From contig CAZZMO010000010.1 of assembly GCA_964655475.1 (NCBI GenBank), positions 1 to 48,119 on the forward strand: a stretch of DNA of 48,119 nucleotides. The letters are read 5' to 3'. The notes below the pieces were generated by a model. It was not told the origin of the DNA and made no database searches. It was given only the letters and a program-made list of their open reading frames with translations. The DNA is from VGMA01 sp964655475 (GTDB lineage Bacteria > Chlamydiota > Chlamydiia > Chlamydiales > VGMA01). Numbering within the stretch: the stretch's first letter is position 1; every line of letters begins with the position of its first letter. Below, piece by piece: positions 40,130 to 47,969 of the stretch. The translations under genes were made by a program, and so were the position numbers.

Positions 40130-40848
40130 GGAGACCTCTTGGTCAATTGGTGATAAACGCCAAGGGAGAAATGGTGACAAAGTTCTTTGATATCGATTAA
40201 ATTTACCTCTTTTTGGATGCAAATCGCCCGATCAGCCACCGCAGCAATCCCGTCGAGATCGTGGGATACGACAAAAATGGAGATCTCTTTTTTGAGCTCT
40301 TTCAATAAATCGATGATTTCTTTGGCCACTTGAGGATCTAAGCTAGCTGTTGGTTCGTCGAGAAAAAGGATCTTCGGATGATTCATGATCGCTCTTGCAA
40401 TATAAGCGCGCTGGATCTGCCCACCAGAGAGCTCTCCTATTGCATCTTTCGCTTTATGAGAAAGATTCACGAGCTCAAGTGCCCTTTTGGCCTTCTCTTT
40501 AGTCTCTTTCTTCCATCTCCCAAAGGGACTAAGCTCATGAAGCGCTCCCATCAGAACGAGCTCTTCTACACTTAAAGGGAACTGTTTATCGAAGTAAGGT
40601 GTTTGAGGGACATAGCCGATCCATTCCCGGATCGCTTGCGGAGTCTTCCCATCTATTAAAATGGTCCCCTGATCAGGAGAGAGGAAGCCCATCATCAGCT
40701 GAAGGAATGTCGTCTTCCCTCCACCATTCGGCCCAATGATCGCATAGCAAAGGTCTCCTTGCAAAGAAAGGGTGACATTTTTGAGGACAGCCCTCCCTTC
40801 ATAGCCAAAGGAGAGACGGTCAACTTCAATCGATTTAGGGCGATGCAT
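40126..40848 (-). CDS. Zn/Mn-type metal ABC transporter ATPase (CT416-like)
   Basis: This 240-aa ATPase has Walker A GPNGGGKTT at about residues 38-46, the Q-loop YVPQTPYFDK, signature LSGGQIQRAYIARAI and Walker B ILFLDEPTASLD followed by the switch His in VVSHDLDG. It is cytoplasmic and powers metal import through the adjoining permease. It overlaps the binding-protein gene by 14 bases and the permease gene by 4. Confidence 0.97.
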   Translation of the reverse strand: MHRPKSIEVDRLSFGYEGRAVLKNVTLSLQGDLCYAIIGPNGGGKTTFLQLMMGFLSPDQGTILIDGKTPQAIREWIGYVPQTPYFDKQFPLSVEELVLMGALHELSPFGRWKKETKEKAKRALELVNLSHKAKDAIGELSGGQIQRAYIARAIMNHPKILFLDEPTASLDPQVAKEIIDLLKELKKEISIFVVSHDLDGIAAVADRAICIQKEVNLIDIKELCHHFSLGVYHQLTKRSP

Positions 40849-41722
40849 GGGAAATAAGATCCGCTAATTGTTGCATAGTATCCATGTAATCAGGAGCAAT
40901 AGAGCTAATCGTTTTGTAGGGGAGATTCGGTTGGTTGCAAATGGAGCGTATCGATTTGATGTTGTGGTTTGGCTCAATCACAATCCCTCTCATGGTGTAT
41001 TTTTCCATGAGCTGGCAAAGCTTCGTAAGATCCTGCGGTCTCACCTGCTCATCTTCGTCTGCCGCTATTGCTAATTGGACAATCCCATACTGGTGGCAAA
41101 AATACCCGAACGCAGGGTGAGAAACAAGGATCGCCGTGCTGTGATAAGGAGCGAGCTGCTGAGCTAGTTTCGCATTTAAAGTGTGCAATTTCTGATCGAG
41201 AATATAGAGGTTTTTTGCATAGAGCTCTCGGTGTTCAGGGTGGATGTCGGCCAAGTAGGTAGCTACAATTTGCGCCTGCGCTATCAAAGAGGTAGGGCTA
41301 AGCCAAATATGTCTATCTTTCAAGTGCTTGCAGTGCTTACACAAATCCCTTTGCGGCACCTCTTGCCCAAATGTCAAGAGAGGTACCTTCGTTGTCAGAT
41401 CGACAAATTCGAGATCTGGGTTCACTGCTTCCATCCGCTCAAGGAGCTTCTTTTCAAAAGCCTCTCCCACACCGATCCACAGCTTGACTCCCTGGTAAAA
41501 CTCCGTCGTCTTCGGCTTCGGCTCGAAAATGTGGGGGTCAGCACCCTCGTCAGTGATCGAGAAGATTTCCACCGTGTCGCCAGCAATCTGCCGTACCATT
41601 TCCGCATAAGGGGGGATAGACACCAGCACCAAGGGCTTTTGAACTCCCTCTTGCTCAGGCTCCACCTTTTGACACCCAACACTAGTGAGACAAACAATAA
41701 TTGCGATCAGTTTCTTAAGCAT
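40835..41722 (-). CDS. Metal-binding lipoprotein of a ZnuA/TroA-type transporter (CT415-like)
   Basis: This 295-aa cluster A-I solute-binding protein has a lipoprotein signal with lipobox SVGC at about residue 17. Three ligand blocks are visible: DPHIFEPKP, RHIWLSP and SHPAFGYF, plus the acidic AADEDEQVRP near the fourth ligand. The loop LCKHCKHLKDRH adds His and Cys before the second ligand and favours zinc, though manganese or iron cannot be excluded. It is the first gene of the three-gene operon, in the CT415-CT417 arrangement. Confidence 0.95.
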   Translation of the reverse strand: MLKKLIAIIVCLTSVGCQKVEPEQEGVQKPLVLVSIPPYAEMVRQIAGDTVEIFSITDEGADPHIFEPKPKTTEFYQGVKLWIGVGEAFEKKLLERMEAVNPDLEFVDLTTKVPLLTFGQEVPQRDLCKHCKHLKDRHIWLSPTSLIAQAQIVATYLADIHPEHRELYAKNLYILDQKLHTLNAKLAQQLAPYHSTAILVSHPAFGYFCHQYGIVQLAIAADEDEQVRPQDLTKLCQLMEKYTMRGIVIEPNHNIKSIRSICNQPNLPYKTISSIAPDYMDTMQQLADLISHASP

Positions 41723-41829
41723 GAAGAGGACTCTACACTATTTATCAATAAAAAATAAGAGGTTTTTTCCTTGTCAAACAAACCCTTTTGAGCTAACTTT
41801 CTCTCCGTCCCTTTTTAGGAATATCTCAT

Positions 41830-41916
41830 GGAGGAGTGTCCGAGTGGCTGAAGGGGCACGCCTGGAAAGCGTGTATGCGGGAAACCGCATCGTGGGTTCG
41901 AATCCCACCTCCTCCG
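41830..41916 (+). tRNA. tRNA-Ser (anticodon GGA)
   Basis: This 87-nt class II tRNA has acceptor GGAGGAG / CTCCTCC, anticodon loop CTGGAAA giving GGA, a long variable arm (TATGCGGGAAACCGCATC) and T-arm GTGGGTTCGAATCCCAC. The discriminator is G. The CCA is not encoded. Its last 13 bases are the start of a tandem repeat downstream. Confidence 0.98.
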
Positions 41917-42150
41917 TATTACTATCTTAGTAAAGCCAATAATTTGGCTTTACGGCATCTGGGATTCGAAGTGAAGCGGCCCTACCCGGCAGGGTGGGCG
42001 CAGAACCGGCCTTCGAGGACCCGACAGGGGCCCGAAGGGAACCCACCTCCTCCGTATTACTATCTTAGTAAAGCCAATAATTTGGCTTTACGGCATCTGG
42101 GATTCGAAGTGAGGCGACCCTACCCGGCAGGGTGGGCGCAGAACCGGTCT
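41904..42150. repeat. Tandem 109-bp duplication that includes the tRNA-Ser 3' end
   Basis: Unit 1 (41904-42012) and unit 2 (42042-42150) match with only about three differences, at a period of 138 bases. Each begins with CCCACCTCCTCCG, the last bases of tRNA-Ser, followed by the hairpin GTAAAGCCAA / TTGGCTTTAC. A GC-rich stretch follows. Duplication of a tRNA 3' end is what an integration event leaves. No integrase is present. ORFs called across this region are artefacts of the repeat. Confidence 0.85.
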
Positions 42151-42189
42151 TTTTTGGCGGGAAAATTACCCTTTTTGACATCTTTACCG

Positions 42190-42235
42190 CTAAAATTTCT
42201 CAACCATGTGTATACACATGCTTTCAAAATTTTAG
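42190..42235. promoter_or_regulatory. 46-bp dyad with perfect 16-bp palindromic core
   Basis: The core CATGTGTATACACATG (42205-42220) is flanked, at equal 6-base gaps, by CTAAAATTT (42190-42198) and AAATTTTAG (42227-42235). The symmetry is exact around 42212.5. It lies in the gene-free stretch 41917-42352, after the tRNA-Ser repeats. The rest of that stretch holds no gene I can support. The inner 12 bp match the palindrome at 31493-31504. It is probably a dimeric protein-binding site. Confidence 0.65.
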
Positions 42236-42352
42236 GGCAAATCTATTCAAAAATGGTGAATTTTCTAGTTGAAGAGAATCGTTAACTCATCAAGGTGCGC
42301 CCACTGTTTGAGGGGAATAGCCATATACAAGTGAAGGATTAATAGGGTGTAG

Positions 42353-43306
42353 CTAGCATATGTTGCAATTAAATCGATAATATTGGGACTCTGATTGCAG
42401 AGTGTTAGTTTTTCCTTGATCGACAGTCCAGCGGTAGAGGTTAGGACTCAATGGCCTATCATACGGATAGGAAATAAAATGTATTCGCTCAGGATCGCAG
42501 ACAAGCTTAACTTGTTTTTCAGAATTAACAAGATAGGTTTTTTTATTGTAAGGGGGGGGGAGGTGGGTACGTAAAATATGTGGGTGCGTCGTTTTTTCTA
42601 TTTGCCATTTCCAATCAGATGGTTTGATGAATACTGGGATATTCGATACATCGATCAGAGAAATTCTTTTTCTCTCAAGGAAAGCAAGATTTTGTATATC
42701 TCCCGTAATCACTATGATATTTCCTGATTTTGCAAGATGATGTAGAGGATAGAAATCTGCGTCTTTTTCCCAATATTTTAAGTTTTTAAATATATTTTCA
42801 CTCCGCCATGCTTGTTGAAGATAAAAGGGATGCTCAGGAGAGTCTAAATCGAAGCAATGATAATGTTTGTGAAGCTCAACTAGATTGCTTAAGTAATAGT
42901 TTCTCATGTCCTCAGATAGATGGCCATTCGCCGATTCTTCTTCTAATCTTGTCTTGATGAGGATTTGTACATCGTTGATTTCTACTGACGTAGATAGCAT
43001 TTTGTATTCTTCTTTGGATCTAGATAAACGAAGTAAAAGAACATTGTAATCCACGTATTTTTTTATTTGTGGATTAATGTCTAATATAACAATGCCAGAA
43101 AAAAAGAGCGGATTCTTTTTTGCAGAAGATTTCCTGAGTAATCGTTGAGCGACGTTCGCTGTTAAAAAAGGCCTTTCAGATCCGGTTGTTACTAAAATGC
43201 CTCCCGGTTCTATATTTTGGAGATGTTCCTGTAGTTGTTCCTCTTTAAAAGGTTCATTCGGATATCTAAAATCCTGAAATACTTTTGCAAAGCAAACTTC
43301 TTGCAC
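42353..43306 (-). CDS. Unknown protein of at least 317 aa, start codon missing or non-standard
   Basis: I do not recognise the family. The frame from GTG 43306 gives 317 aa, but the same frame stays open upstream to 43399 and its translation (DHFISITPTTTHRSHFLSLE) looks coding. No ATG, GTG or TTG exists in that stretch, so the gene seems to have lost its true start. The middle contains PGGILVTTGSERPFLTANV and SGNIIVITGDIQN, suggesting alternating strands and helices of a Rossmann-like fold. There is no signal peptide or membrane helix. A 5' truncation or an upstream frameshift is likely; it may be a decaying gene. Confidence 0.55.
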   Translation of the reverse strand: MQEVCFAKVFQDFRYPNEPFKEEQLQEHLQNIEPGGILVTTGSERPFLTANVAQRLLRKSSAKKNPLFFSGIVILDINPQIKKYVDYNVLLLRLSRSKEEYKMLSTSVEINDVQILIKTRLEEESANGHLSEDMRNYYLSNLVELHKHYHCFDLDSPEHPFYLQQAWRSENIFKNLKYWEKDADFYPLHHLAKSGNIIVITGDIQNLAFLERKRISLIDVSNIPVFIKPSDWKWQIEKTTHPHILRTHLPPPYNKKTYLVNSEKQVKLVCDPERIHFISYPYDRPLSPNLYRWTVDQGKTNTLQSESQYYRFNCNIC

Positions 43307-43549
43307 TTTACTAGGGAATTCTTGTTCAAGACTGAGAAAATGTGAGCGGTGCGTAGTTGTAGGGGTAATAGATATAAAATGATCCGAGTAATTGAGTTTT
43401 TACGTATTTATTTTCTAGGGATGTAATACAATCCTCTCATGAAAACGCTTTTTTTTCAAATCTCTATTGGCATCGCGAATTAGATAGAATTGCAAGCTTA
43501 CGTCAAATTTTAATTGTAAAAAAATGAATGAATTAATAAAATTCTGAAC

Positions 43550-44014
43550 ATGAAAAAATATTTAATGATTGCTGGTTTCTGTTTGTCGCAATCACCATTC
43601 TTTGCTTTTGCGTACGAAAAACCTCATCTTTCAGAGGATAAATTTTTTGTTTGTGATAAACATACTCAGAACGTTTATTTCCCTGATTATGGTTTAGACA
43701 GATTTGTTTTGGTAGATTCTGAAGCAAGCACTTTTGTACATCTAAAAAATTTGTCTGTAGTTGCTCATATTGGTGAGTATGGAATTTTATATTTATGCAG
43801 AAGTAAAGAGGCTCAGGAACATTTTGATAATGCCAAAGAAGCTCTAATTGATGCAATAGAGCACTCAGTCAATGCTGGTATATCTATTCCAATCCCACCT
43901 CTTGCAATTATTGAAGGCTATAAGGCAGTTGAGTCTTGGATGGAAATGGCACATGAGTATTCTGAGGGTGTCAGATGTGAAGAACGAGAAAAACAGGAGT
44001 TAGAAAATGAATGA
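43550..44014 (+). CDS. Secreted protein, paralogue 1, 154 aa
   Basis: A signal peptide (MKKYLMIAGFCLSQSPFFAFA) is followed by an unrecognised domain. The core FFVCDKHTQNVYFPDYGLDR, then HLKNLSVVAHIGEYGILYLC, matches the 115-aa gene at 45182 almost position for position, including the D-K-H, the Y-x-P-D and the L-Y-L-C blocks. This copy has an extra C-terminal helical tail rich in Glu. No clear ribosome-binding site precedes ATG 43550. It overlaps the membrane-protein gene by 8 bases. Confidence 0.75.
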   Translation: MKKYLMIAGFCLSQSPFFAFAYEKPHLSEDKFFVCDKHTQNVYFPDYGLDRFVLVDSEASTFVHLKNLSVVAHIGEYGILYLCRSKEAQEHFDNAKEALIDAIEHSVNAGISIPIPPLAIIEGYKAVESWMEMAHEYSEGVRCEEREKQELENE

Positions 44015-44324
44015 ATTTTTCAATGCTCATCCGATATTGGATTGTCTGATTCTCTTGGCAGGATGTCTTTGGTTCTTGTACAAATATATTCGAACAAGAG
44101 ATCTCCAATATATTTTCCCTATTTTAGTGATACTATCGGTTCAGATGGCAAGGTGGCCTTTCTTTTTAGATTACAAGATTTCTTTTGGAGCTATATTCCT
44201 CATCTGTATTGGGTTTCTTTTGTATGAAAAGGTAAGCAAAAAGAGACTCCCAAGAAGGCTGTATATCATCTGTTTCTCTTGTTTAGGGGCGTTTTTACTT
44301 GTCAGGTTTGCTCTCGGTATTTAG
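44007..44324 (+). CDS. Small membrane protein, 105 aa
   Basis: This unrecognised protein has four hydrophobic segments (about residues 9-25, 36-48, 57-72, 84-102) separated by basic loops, so it is probably a four-helix inner-membrane protein. AGGAG lies 7 bases before ATG 44007. It overlaps the end of the secreted paralogue gene and is likely co-translated with it. Confidence 0.7.
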   Translation: MNEFFNAHPILDCLILLAGCLWFLYKYIRTRDLQYIFPILVILSVQMARWPFFLDYKISFGAIFLICIGFLLYEKVSKKRLPRRLYIICFSCLGAFLLVRFALGI

Positions 44325-44353
44325 GAATAGTTTGTTAGAAATTGTTTTAAAGT

Positions 44354-44611
44354 CTATTTTTCTACCACTTCAAAGCAATAATTCCCCTTGTCACTCCATG
44401 CGCAATTGCAAGAACTTTTACATTGCTTCCGATCGGCAATGCAACCACAAGTGGGCTTTGCAATGGCGCAGTAAGATGATCCATTATCTAGTGTTACCCA
44501 CCAGCAGCCAGGTAATGTTTTGCATGAGGTTTCGTCTGTACTGCTCGTGCAGTTATTTGAGCACGATATAATTGTGTCGCTGGTGCTTACACTGATTGGT
44601 GGTGTTGCCAT
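44354..44611 (-). CDS. Third Cys-rich small protein, 85 aa
   Basis: The start is ATG 44611 with AAGGAG ahead; the frame is open to 44713 but that is not needed. The N-terminal ~18 residues are Ser/Thr-rich without Cys (MATPPISVSTSDTIIS), then about 12 Cys appear in CSNNC, CKTLPGCWW, CGC and CKSSCNCAW. The spacing differs from the two Cys-rich genes near 37 kb, though the general character is similar. There is no signal peptide. It converges on the small membrane-protein gene. Confidence 0.68.
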   Translation of the reverse strand: MATPPISVSTSDTIISCSNNCTSSTDETSCKTLPGCWWVTLDNGSSYCAIAKPTCGCIADRKQCKSSCNCAWSDKGNYCFEVVEK

Positions 44612-44819
44612 AAGAAACTCCTTTTTTGAGTTAATAGTATCATGAAATACTTTCCGCCGCTTAACTTGTTGAAAGTTATTCAATTGCAAATCACTTTGAA
44701 CAGTCCACCTCATGTAAAAAGTCGCAACCAGTTCGTAATCAGCTGTTTAAAATAGTTTGGTAAGATTTTGGTTGATGGCAATGGGGTATTGGTATCATCT
44801 CGTGAAAAGTGGGGGTAGG

Positions 44820-45140
44820 ATGGGTCCGGTGTTTGTGGTGTCAGAGTGGTTGCCAAAAGAGGGGATGGAGGAGGAGTTTTGGGGGCTGGTGAAAGAGGTA
44901 ATGGCCTTGACATCGAGGGAAGAGGGGTGTGTGAGGGCTCATGCGACTCAGCAGGTTGCCCACCCAGGCTCTCCAGGGAAGTCTAAATACACTGTGATTT
45001 TGCTCCAAGAGTACACTAGCATCGAAATGTTCACCTTGCACTGCAAAGAGCCCCATGTGGTCGATTTTTTTGAGCGCTATGTAAATGACCCAAAAACTTC
45101 CATTGTAGAAGATTGGACATGTCGCTTGTTTGCGGAATAA
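44820..45140 (+). CDS. Antibiotic biosynthesis monooxygenase (ABM)-domain protein
   Basis: This 106-aa ferredoxin-like-fold protein of the ABM/YgiN type starts at ATG 44820 after GGGGGTAGG. Typical features are FVVSEWLPKEGMEEEFWGLV, the EEGC step, LLQEYTSIEMFTLH and the closing CKEPHVVDFFERY. Family members act as quinol or heme-related monooxygenases without cofactor, often as dimers; the substrate here is unknown. The longer frame from GTG/ATG codons upstream is unlikely. Confidence 0.85.
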   Translation: MGPVFVVSEWLPKEGMEEEFWGLVKEVMALTSREEGCVRAHATQQVAHPGSPGKSKYTVILLQEYTSIEMFTLHCKEPHVVDFFERYVNDPKTSIVEDWTCRLFAE

Positions 45141-45181
45141 TTTCTTAGGGGAATTTTCCTATTTTCGATTAACATCTTTTC

Positions 45182-45529
45182 ATGAAAACACCTCTCTTTC
45201 TTTGCTGCTTTTTCTTCTCCCTTACTCTGTTATTGGCTAAGGGGCATAGAGAAGAGCGGTGCTTCTACACCGATAAACACAGCAAATGTGTCTACTTGCC
45301 TGATCTTTATTCTGATAGGTGGATGCTCGTTCTCTCCGATGACGTTTCTTTTGCTCATCTCAAAGAACTCTCTTTCCCAATCCATATTGGTGATCATGGG
45401 GTGTTATACCTCTGTCAGAGCGCCGCTTCAGAAGAGATGTTCGACTACATCAGGGAAGTCCTCATCAATCCAAGAGAGCATGCGGTGAGATACAATGTGC
45501 CCCTCCCTGCTCAAATGAAGAGAGACTAG
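45182..45529 (+). CDS. Secreted protein, paralogue 2, 115 aa
   Basis: A signal peptide (MKTPLFLCCFFFSLTLLLA) precedes a domain paralogous to the 43550-44014 protein: CFYTDKHSKCVYLPDLYSDR, then HLKELSFPIHIGDHGVLYLC. It lacks the Glu-rich C-terminal extension of the first copy. The pair probably arose by local duplication, with a Cys-rich and an ABM gene now between them. The function is unknown. Confidence 0.75.
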   Translation: MKTPLFLCCFFFSLTLLLAKGHREERCFYTDKHSKCVYLPDLYSDRWMLVLSDDVSFAHLKELSFPIHIGDHGVLYLCQSAASEEMFDYIREVLINPREHAVRYNVPLPAQMKRD

Positions 45530-45547
45530 TCTTTCGAGTAGTCTCTC
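45520..45547. other. 9-bp hairpin between convergent genes
   Basis: GAGAGACTA / TAGTCTCTC with a 10-base loop covers the stop of secreted paralogue 2 and lies 10 bases before the end of the uridine kinase gene. No T-run follows on either strand, so it is at best a weak terminator. Confidence 0.4.
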
Positions 45548-45556
45548 CATCTATGT

Positions 45557-46210
45557 TTAGTAGCTTGCGAGCTTGGATAGGATGAGGCTGACGGCCATGT
45601 CGTTATGGCCACCTTCGGGGATGATGACATCGGCGAACTTTTTACTCGGTTCTACGAAGGCATCGTGCATGGGTTTAACGGTCGTGAGGTATTGCCAGCA
45701 GACGCTATTCAGTGTGCGTCCCCGCTCTTCGATGTCTCTTGCGATCCGTCTTAAGACTCTTTCATCGCTATCGGTATCGACGAAGACTTTAAGGTCGAAA
45801 AGGTCTCTCACTTCAGGGACAGCGAGGAGGAGAATCCCTTCTACGATGATGATATTTGTAGGTTCGATGAGAGTGGTTTTCGAGGTGCGTGCATGGAGGG
45901 AAAAGTCATAAGTTGGGACCTCGATCGATTGACCCTCTCTTAAGGAGATGAGATGTTCTCTGAGGAGGGAAAACTCAAGTGCATTTGGATGGTCGAAATT
46001 GGTCAAGGATCTCTCTTCTAACGAGAGGTGTGTAATGTCTTTGTAGTAAGAATCTTGGCTGATCAACACAGATTCAGGGAAATGAGTGTGTATTTTTTCT
46101 GCGAGGGTCGTCTTGCCTGAGCCTGTTCCCCCTGCGATCGCTACGATGATTGTTGAATTGGCAAAAAGAGTTGCCGTGCTAAACATCAAGATCCAAAGCA
46201 TATTCTTCAT
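45557..46210 (-). CDS. udk: Uridine kinase with an N-terminal signal-peptide-like leader
   Basis: This 217-aa kinase phosphorylates uridine and cytidine in nucleotide salvage. The P-loop is GGTGSGKTT (residues 27-35). SQDSYYKDITHLSLEERSLT, NFDHPNALEFSLL, the EGILLL block and the lid RRIARDIEERGR are all standard. Unusually, the first 19 residues (MKNMLWILMFSTATLFANS) have the form of a signal peptide, where normal Udk has only a few polar residues. ATG 46210 is backed by AAGGG 8 bases upstream, so the leader is probably translated. Export or membrane attachment is therefore possible. Confidence 0.93.
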   Translation of the reverse strand: MKNMLWILMFSTATLFANSTIIVAIAGGTGSGKTTLAEKIHTHFPESVLISQDSYYKDITHLSLEERSLTNFDHPNALEFSLLREHLISLREGQSIEVPTYDFSLHARTSKTTLIEPTNIIIVEGILLLAVPEVRDLFDLKVFVDTDSDERVLRRIARDIEERGRTLNSVCWQYLTTVKPMHDAFVEPSKKFADVIIPEGGHNDMAVSLILSKLASY

Positions 46211-46253
46211 AAAACACCCTTGTTTTTCGGGTGGTTTATAGCACTAAAAATTT

Positions 46254-47969
46254 TTAGTGTAAATGCGAAGGAATGATTTGATAACGAGGATCTTTCCCAT
46301 GATTGAGGTGGGTTGTTTTTGCGCCCACAAGTAGAGCTCGTTCATCCCCGTTAATCGCACGTGAATTGAAGTCGAAATTCGTTGAAGCGTCAATTTCCCC
46401 AATACGATGCCATCTGATCTGGAATGGTAATATGGCGAGGTGATAGCTAAATTTCAGATCTTGGTAGCGGAGTGTGATGAACAAAATGGTTAAGTAGTAG
46501 GTCAAGACGATCAAAGGTGAGAAGAGTATAGCGGCTCCAATCGCGATGGTTCGATAGGTTTTGTTATGAACCCATGTAGTTGTAAGAGCCTCTTTCGGCA
46601 TCAGAGCAAGGGCTGCAGGGACCGTTCCGAACGTATCATCGTGATAGTTGAGGCCAAGCTGCGCTCTCCCTTCAATTTTTCCATTCGGCAAGATCGCTGT
46701 TCTTGCATCTTTAGACACCTGGTGCTGAATGTTCAATGTACTGACGAATAGATGTTTATATTCTTCAGTGCGGCTGAGTAAATGAGGAGCAAAGCGCCCT
46801 TCACTATCAACAGGGAGTCGATCCAAGGGGATGTCTCCATAAACAATGAATTGGTTAATCGTAGAAATCCCAGCTCCGATTGATGTCCGGTCAACAATAC
46901 TTTTACAGTGGTGAACGACGGGTAAATCTGAGAGTTTTGCGAGGAGATCTGAGAGTAAGAGCCTTTCTTGGACTGGTAGATCCTGCTGTAAATAGTGGAT
47001 CGTATCTTCAATGAGCTTGGCTCTTTCTGGAGTGCCCCGTTTTTTTGCGATGTCGATGAGTTGCTGATATCCAGTTTTATTGATCTCTCTCTCCTGTTCT
47101 ACCCCAGTGACATCATCAGGGAGGATCGGAGAGAAACGGTTCCAAAAGCTGACCATGTGGTGGATGTGGATCGGATTGAGCCTAACCTTCCGTTTTACTT
47201 TTGTCGGAATGCCATTTACGTCGATGATCTCTTCAATTTCAATGACTTTTCCTCTTACTTGATTGAGAGCTTTGATTTCATCTAAAAGAGAGCTTCTTTC
47301 ATTGAGAAGGCCTGGGTTTTGAAGGGTCCCACCATTGGTCAATGAGTCGACGACGTAGGTAAGTTCAATGACTCCATCGTCATCTACCGGCATAGGTTTG
47401 CCGTTTGTCATATATTTTCTTTCTGTCAGGAAGATATCTTCTGCTTGTCTCAGCGCTTTTGCTTCTGTATCGGGCCTACCTCCATAGAAGATCGATCCAT
47501 GTTCATTGCGAAGTACTCTCGCCATCATGAGGCTATCTGTAGAGCGGTCCCAGCTTGAGGCGAGCGCATGGTGGACGAAGTGGATTCCTCCATCCTTACC
47601 AATTGAGGCCTTATCATTAAGCCGGCTGTGGTAGAAGTATTCGTTGTAAAAGTGAAATTGACGATCTTTCTTGAGTCCTAGTTCAGTAAAGTCCTCTTCT
47701 AATTGAATATGAGCATTAAAGCAAGCTCTTGGAAGGTCGCTGTAGCAGGCATGTTTGATCTTGGGTTTGATCGGCGTTTGAGGTCTTTGAGCGAGCTCAT
47801 CTTCGAGCATGGCTTCTCTAGATCCGTAGGCAAATTCAGCCTTTCCTGTAGTAGGAGGGTAGATTTTATCCCTGACAACAGAGGTTTTTGTCATCGTATT
47901 GGTATAGAGGACGTTGTCGTTGGTTATAAAATAACCATGATCTATTTTTTCCATTCCTGATACTAACAT
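46254..47969 (-). CDS. Unknown 571-aa protein with a SopB/INPP4-like CX5R phosphatase motif
   Basis: I do not recognise the full-length protein. Residues 354-362 read HCKSIVDRT, with Cys355 and Arg361, a CX5R active-site pattern. The K-S after the Cys and the D-R-T at the end match phosphoinositide phosphatases of the SopB/IpgD (CKSGKDRT) and INPP4 (CKSAKDRT) types more than protein tyrosine phosphatases. Upstream, EREINKTGYQQLIDIAKKRG and a helical stretch lead into the motif as in those enzymes. One hydrophobic segment (about 473-499) lies near the C-terminus. There is no signal peptide; AAGG is 8 bases before the ATG. A secreted effector acting on host inositol lipids is inference. Confidence 0.75.
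   Translation of the reverse strand: MLVSGMEKIDHGYFITNDNVLYTNTMTKTSVVRDKIYPPTTGKAEFAYGSREAMLEDELAQRPQTPIKPKIKHACYSDLPRACFNAHIQLEEDFTELGLKKDRQFHFYNEYFYHSRLNDKASIGKDGGIHFVHHALASSWDRSTDSLMMARVLRNEHGSIFYGGRPDTEAKALRQAEDIFLTERKYMTNGKPMPVDDDGVIELTYVVDSLTNGGTLQNPGLLNERSSLLDEIKALNQVRGKVIEIEEIIDVNGIPTKVKRKVRLNPIHIHHMVSFWNRFSPILPDDVTGVEQEREINKTGYQQLIDIAKKRGTPERAKLIEDTIHYLQQDLPVQERLLLSDLLAKLSDLPVVHHCKSIVDRTSIGAGISTINQFIVYGDIPLDRLPVDSEGRFAPHLLSRTEEYKHLFVSTLNIQHQVSKDARTAILPNGKIEGRAQLGLNYHDDTFGTVPAALALMPKEALTTTWVHNKTYRTIAIGAAILFSPLIVLTYYLTILFITLRYQDLKFSYHLAILPFQIRWHRIGEIDASTNFDFNSRAINGDERALLVGAKTTHLNHGKDPRYQIIPSHLH

Noticed and set aside
41183..41758. 191-aa plus-strand ORF across the metal-binding lipoprotein gene
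   Set aside because: It is antisense to a clear ZnuA-type gene; low-complexity Arg/Leu/His-rich translation and no ribosome-binding site.
41904..42150. CRISPR array
   Set aside because: Only two long units with a 29-base gap and tRNA-derived ends; no short regular repeats or cas genes anywhere in the window.
41685..42285. ORFs of 81 and 149 aa over tRNA-Ser and its repeats
   Set aside because: They read through a tRNA and a tandem duplication; the repeated peptide simply reflects the DNA repeat.
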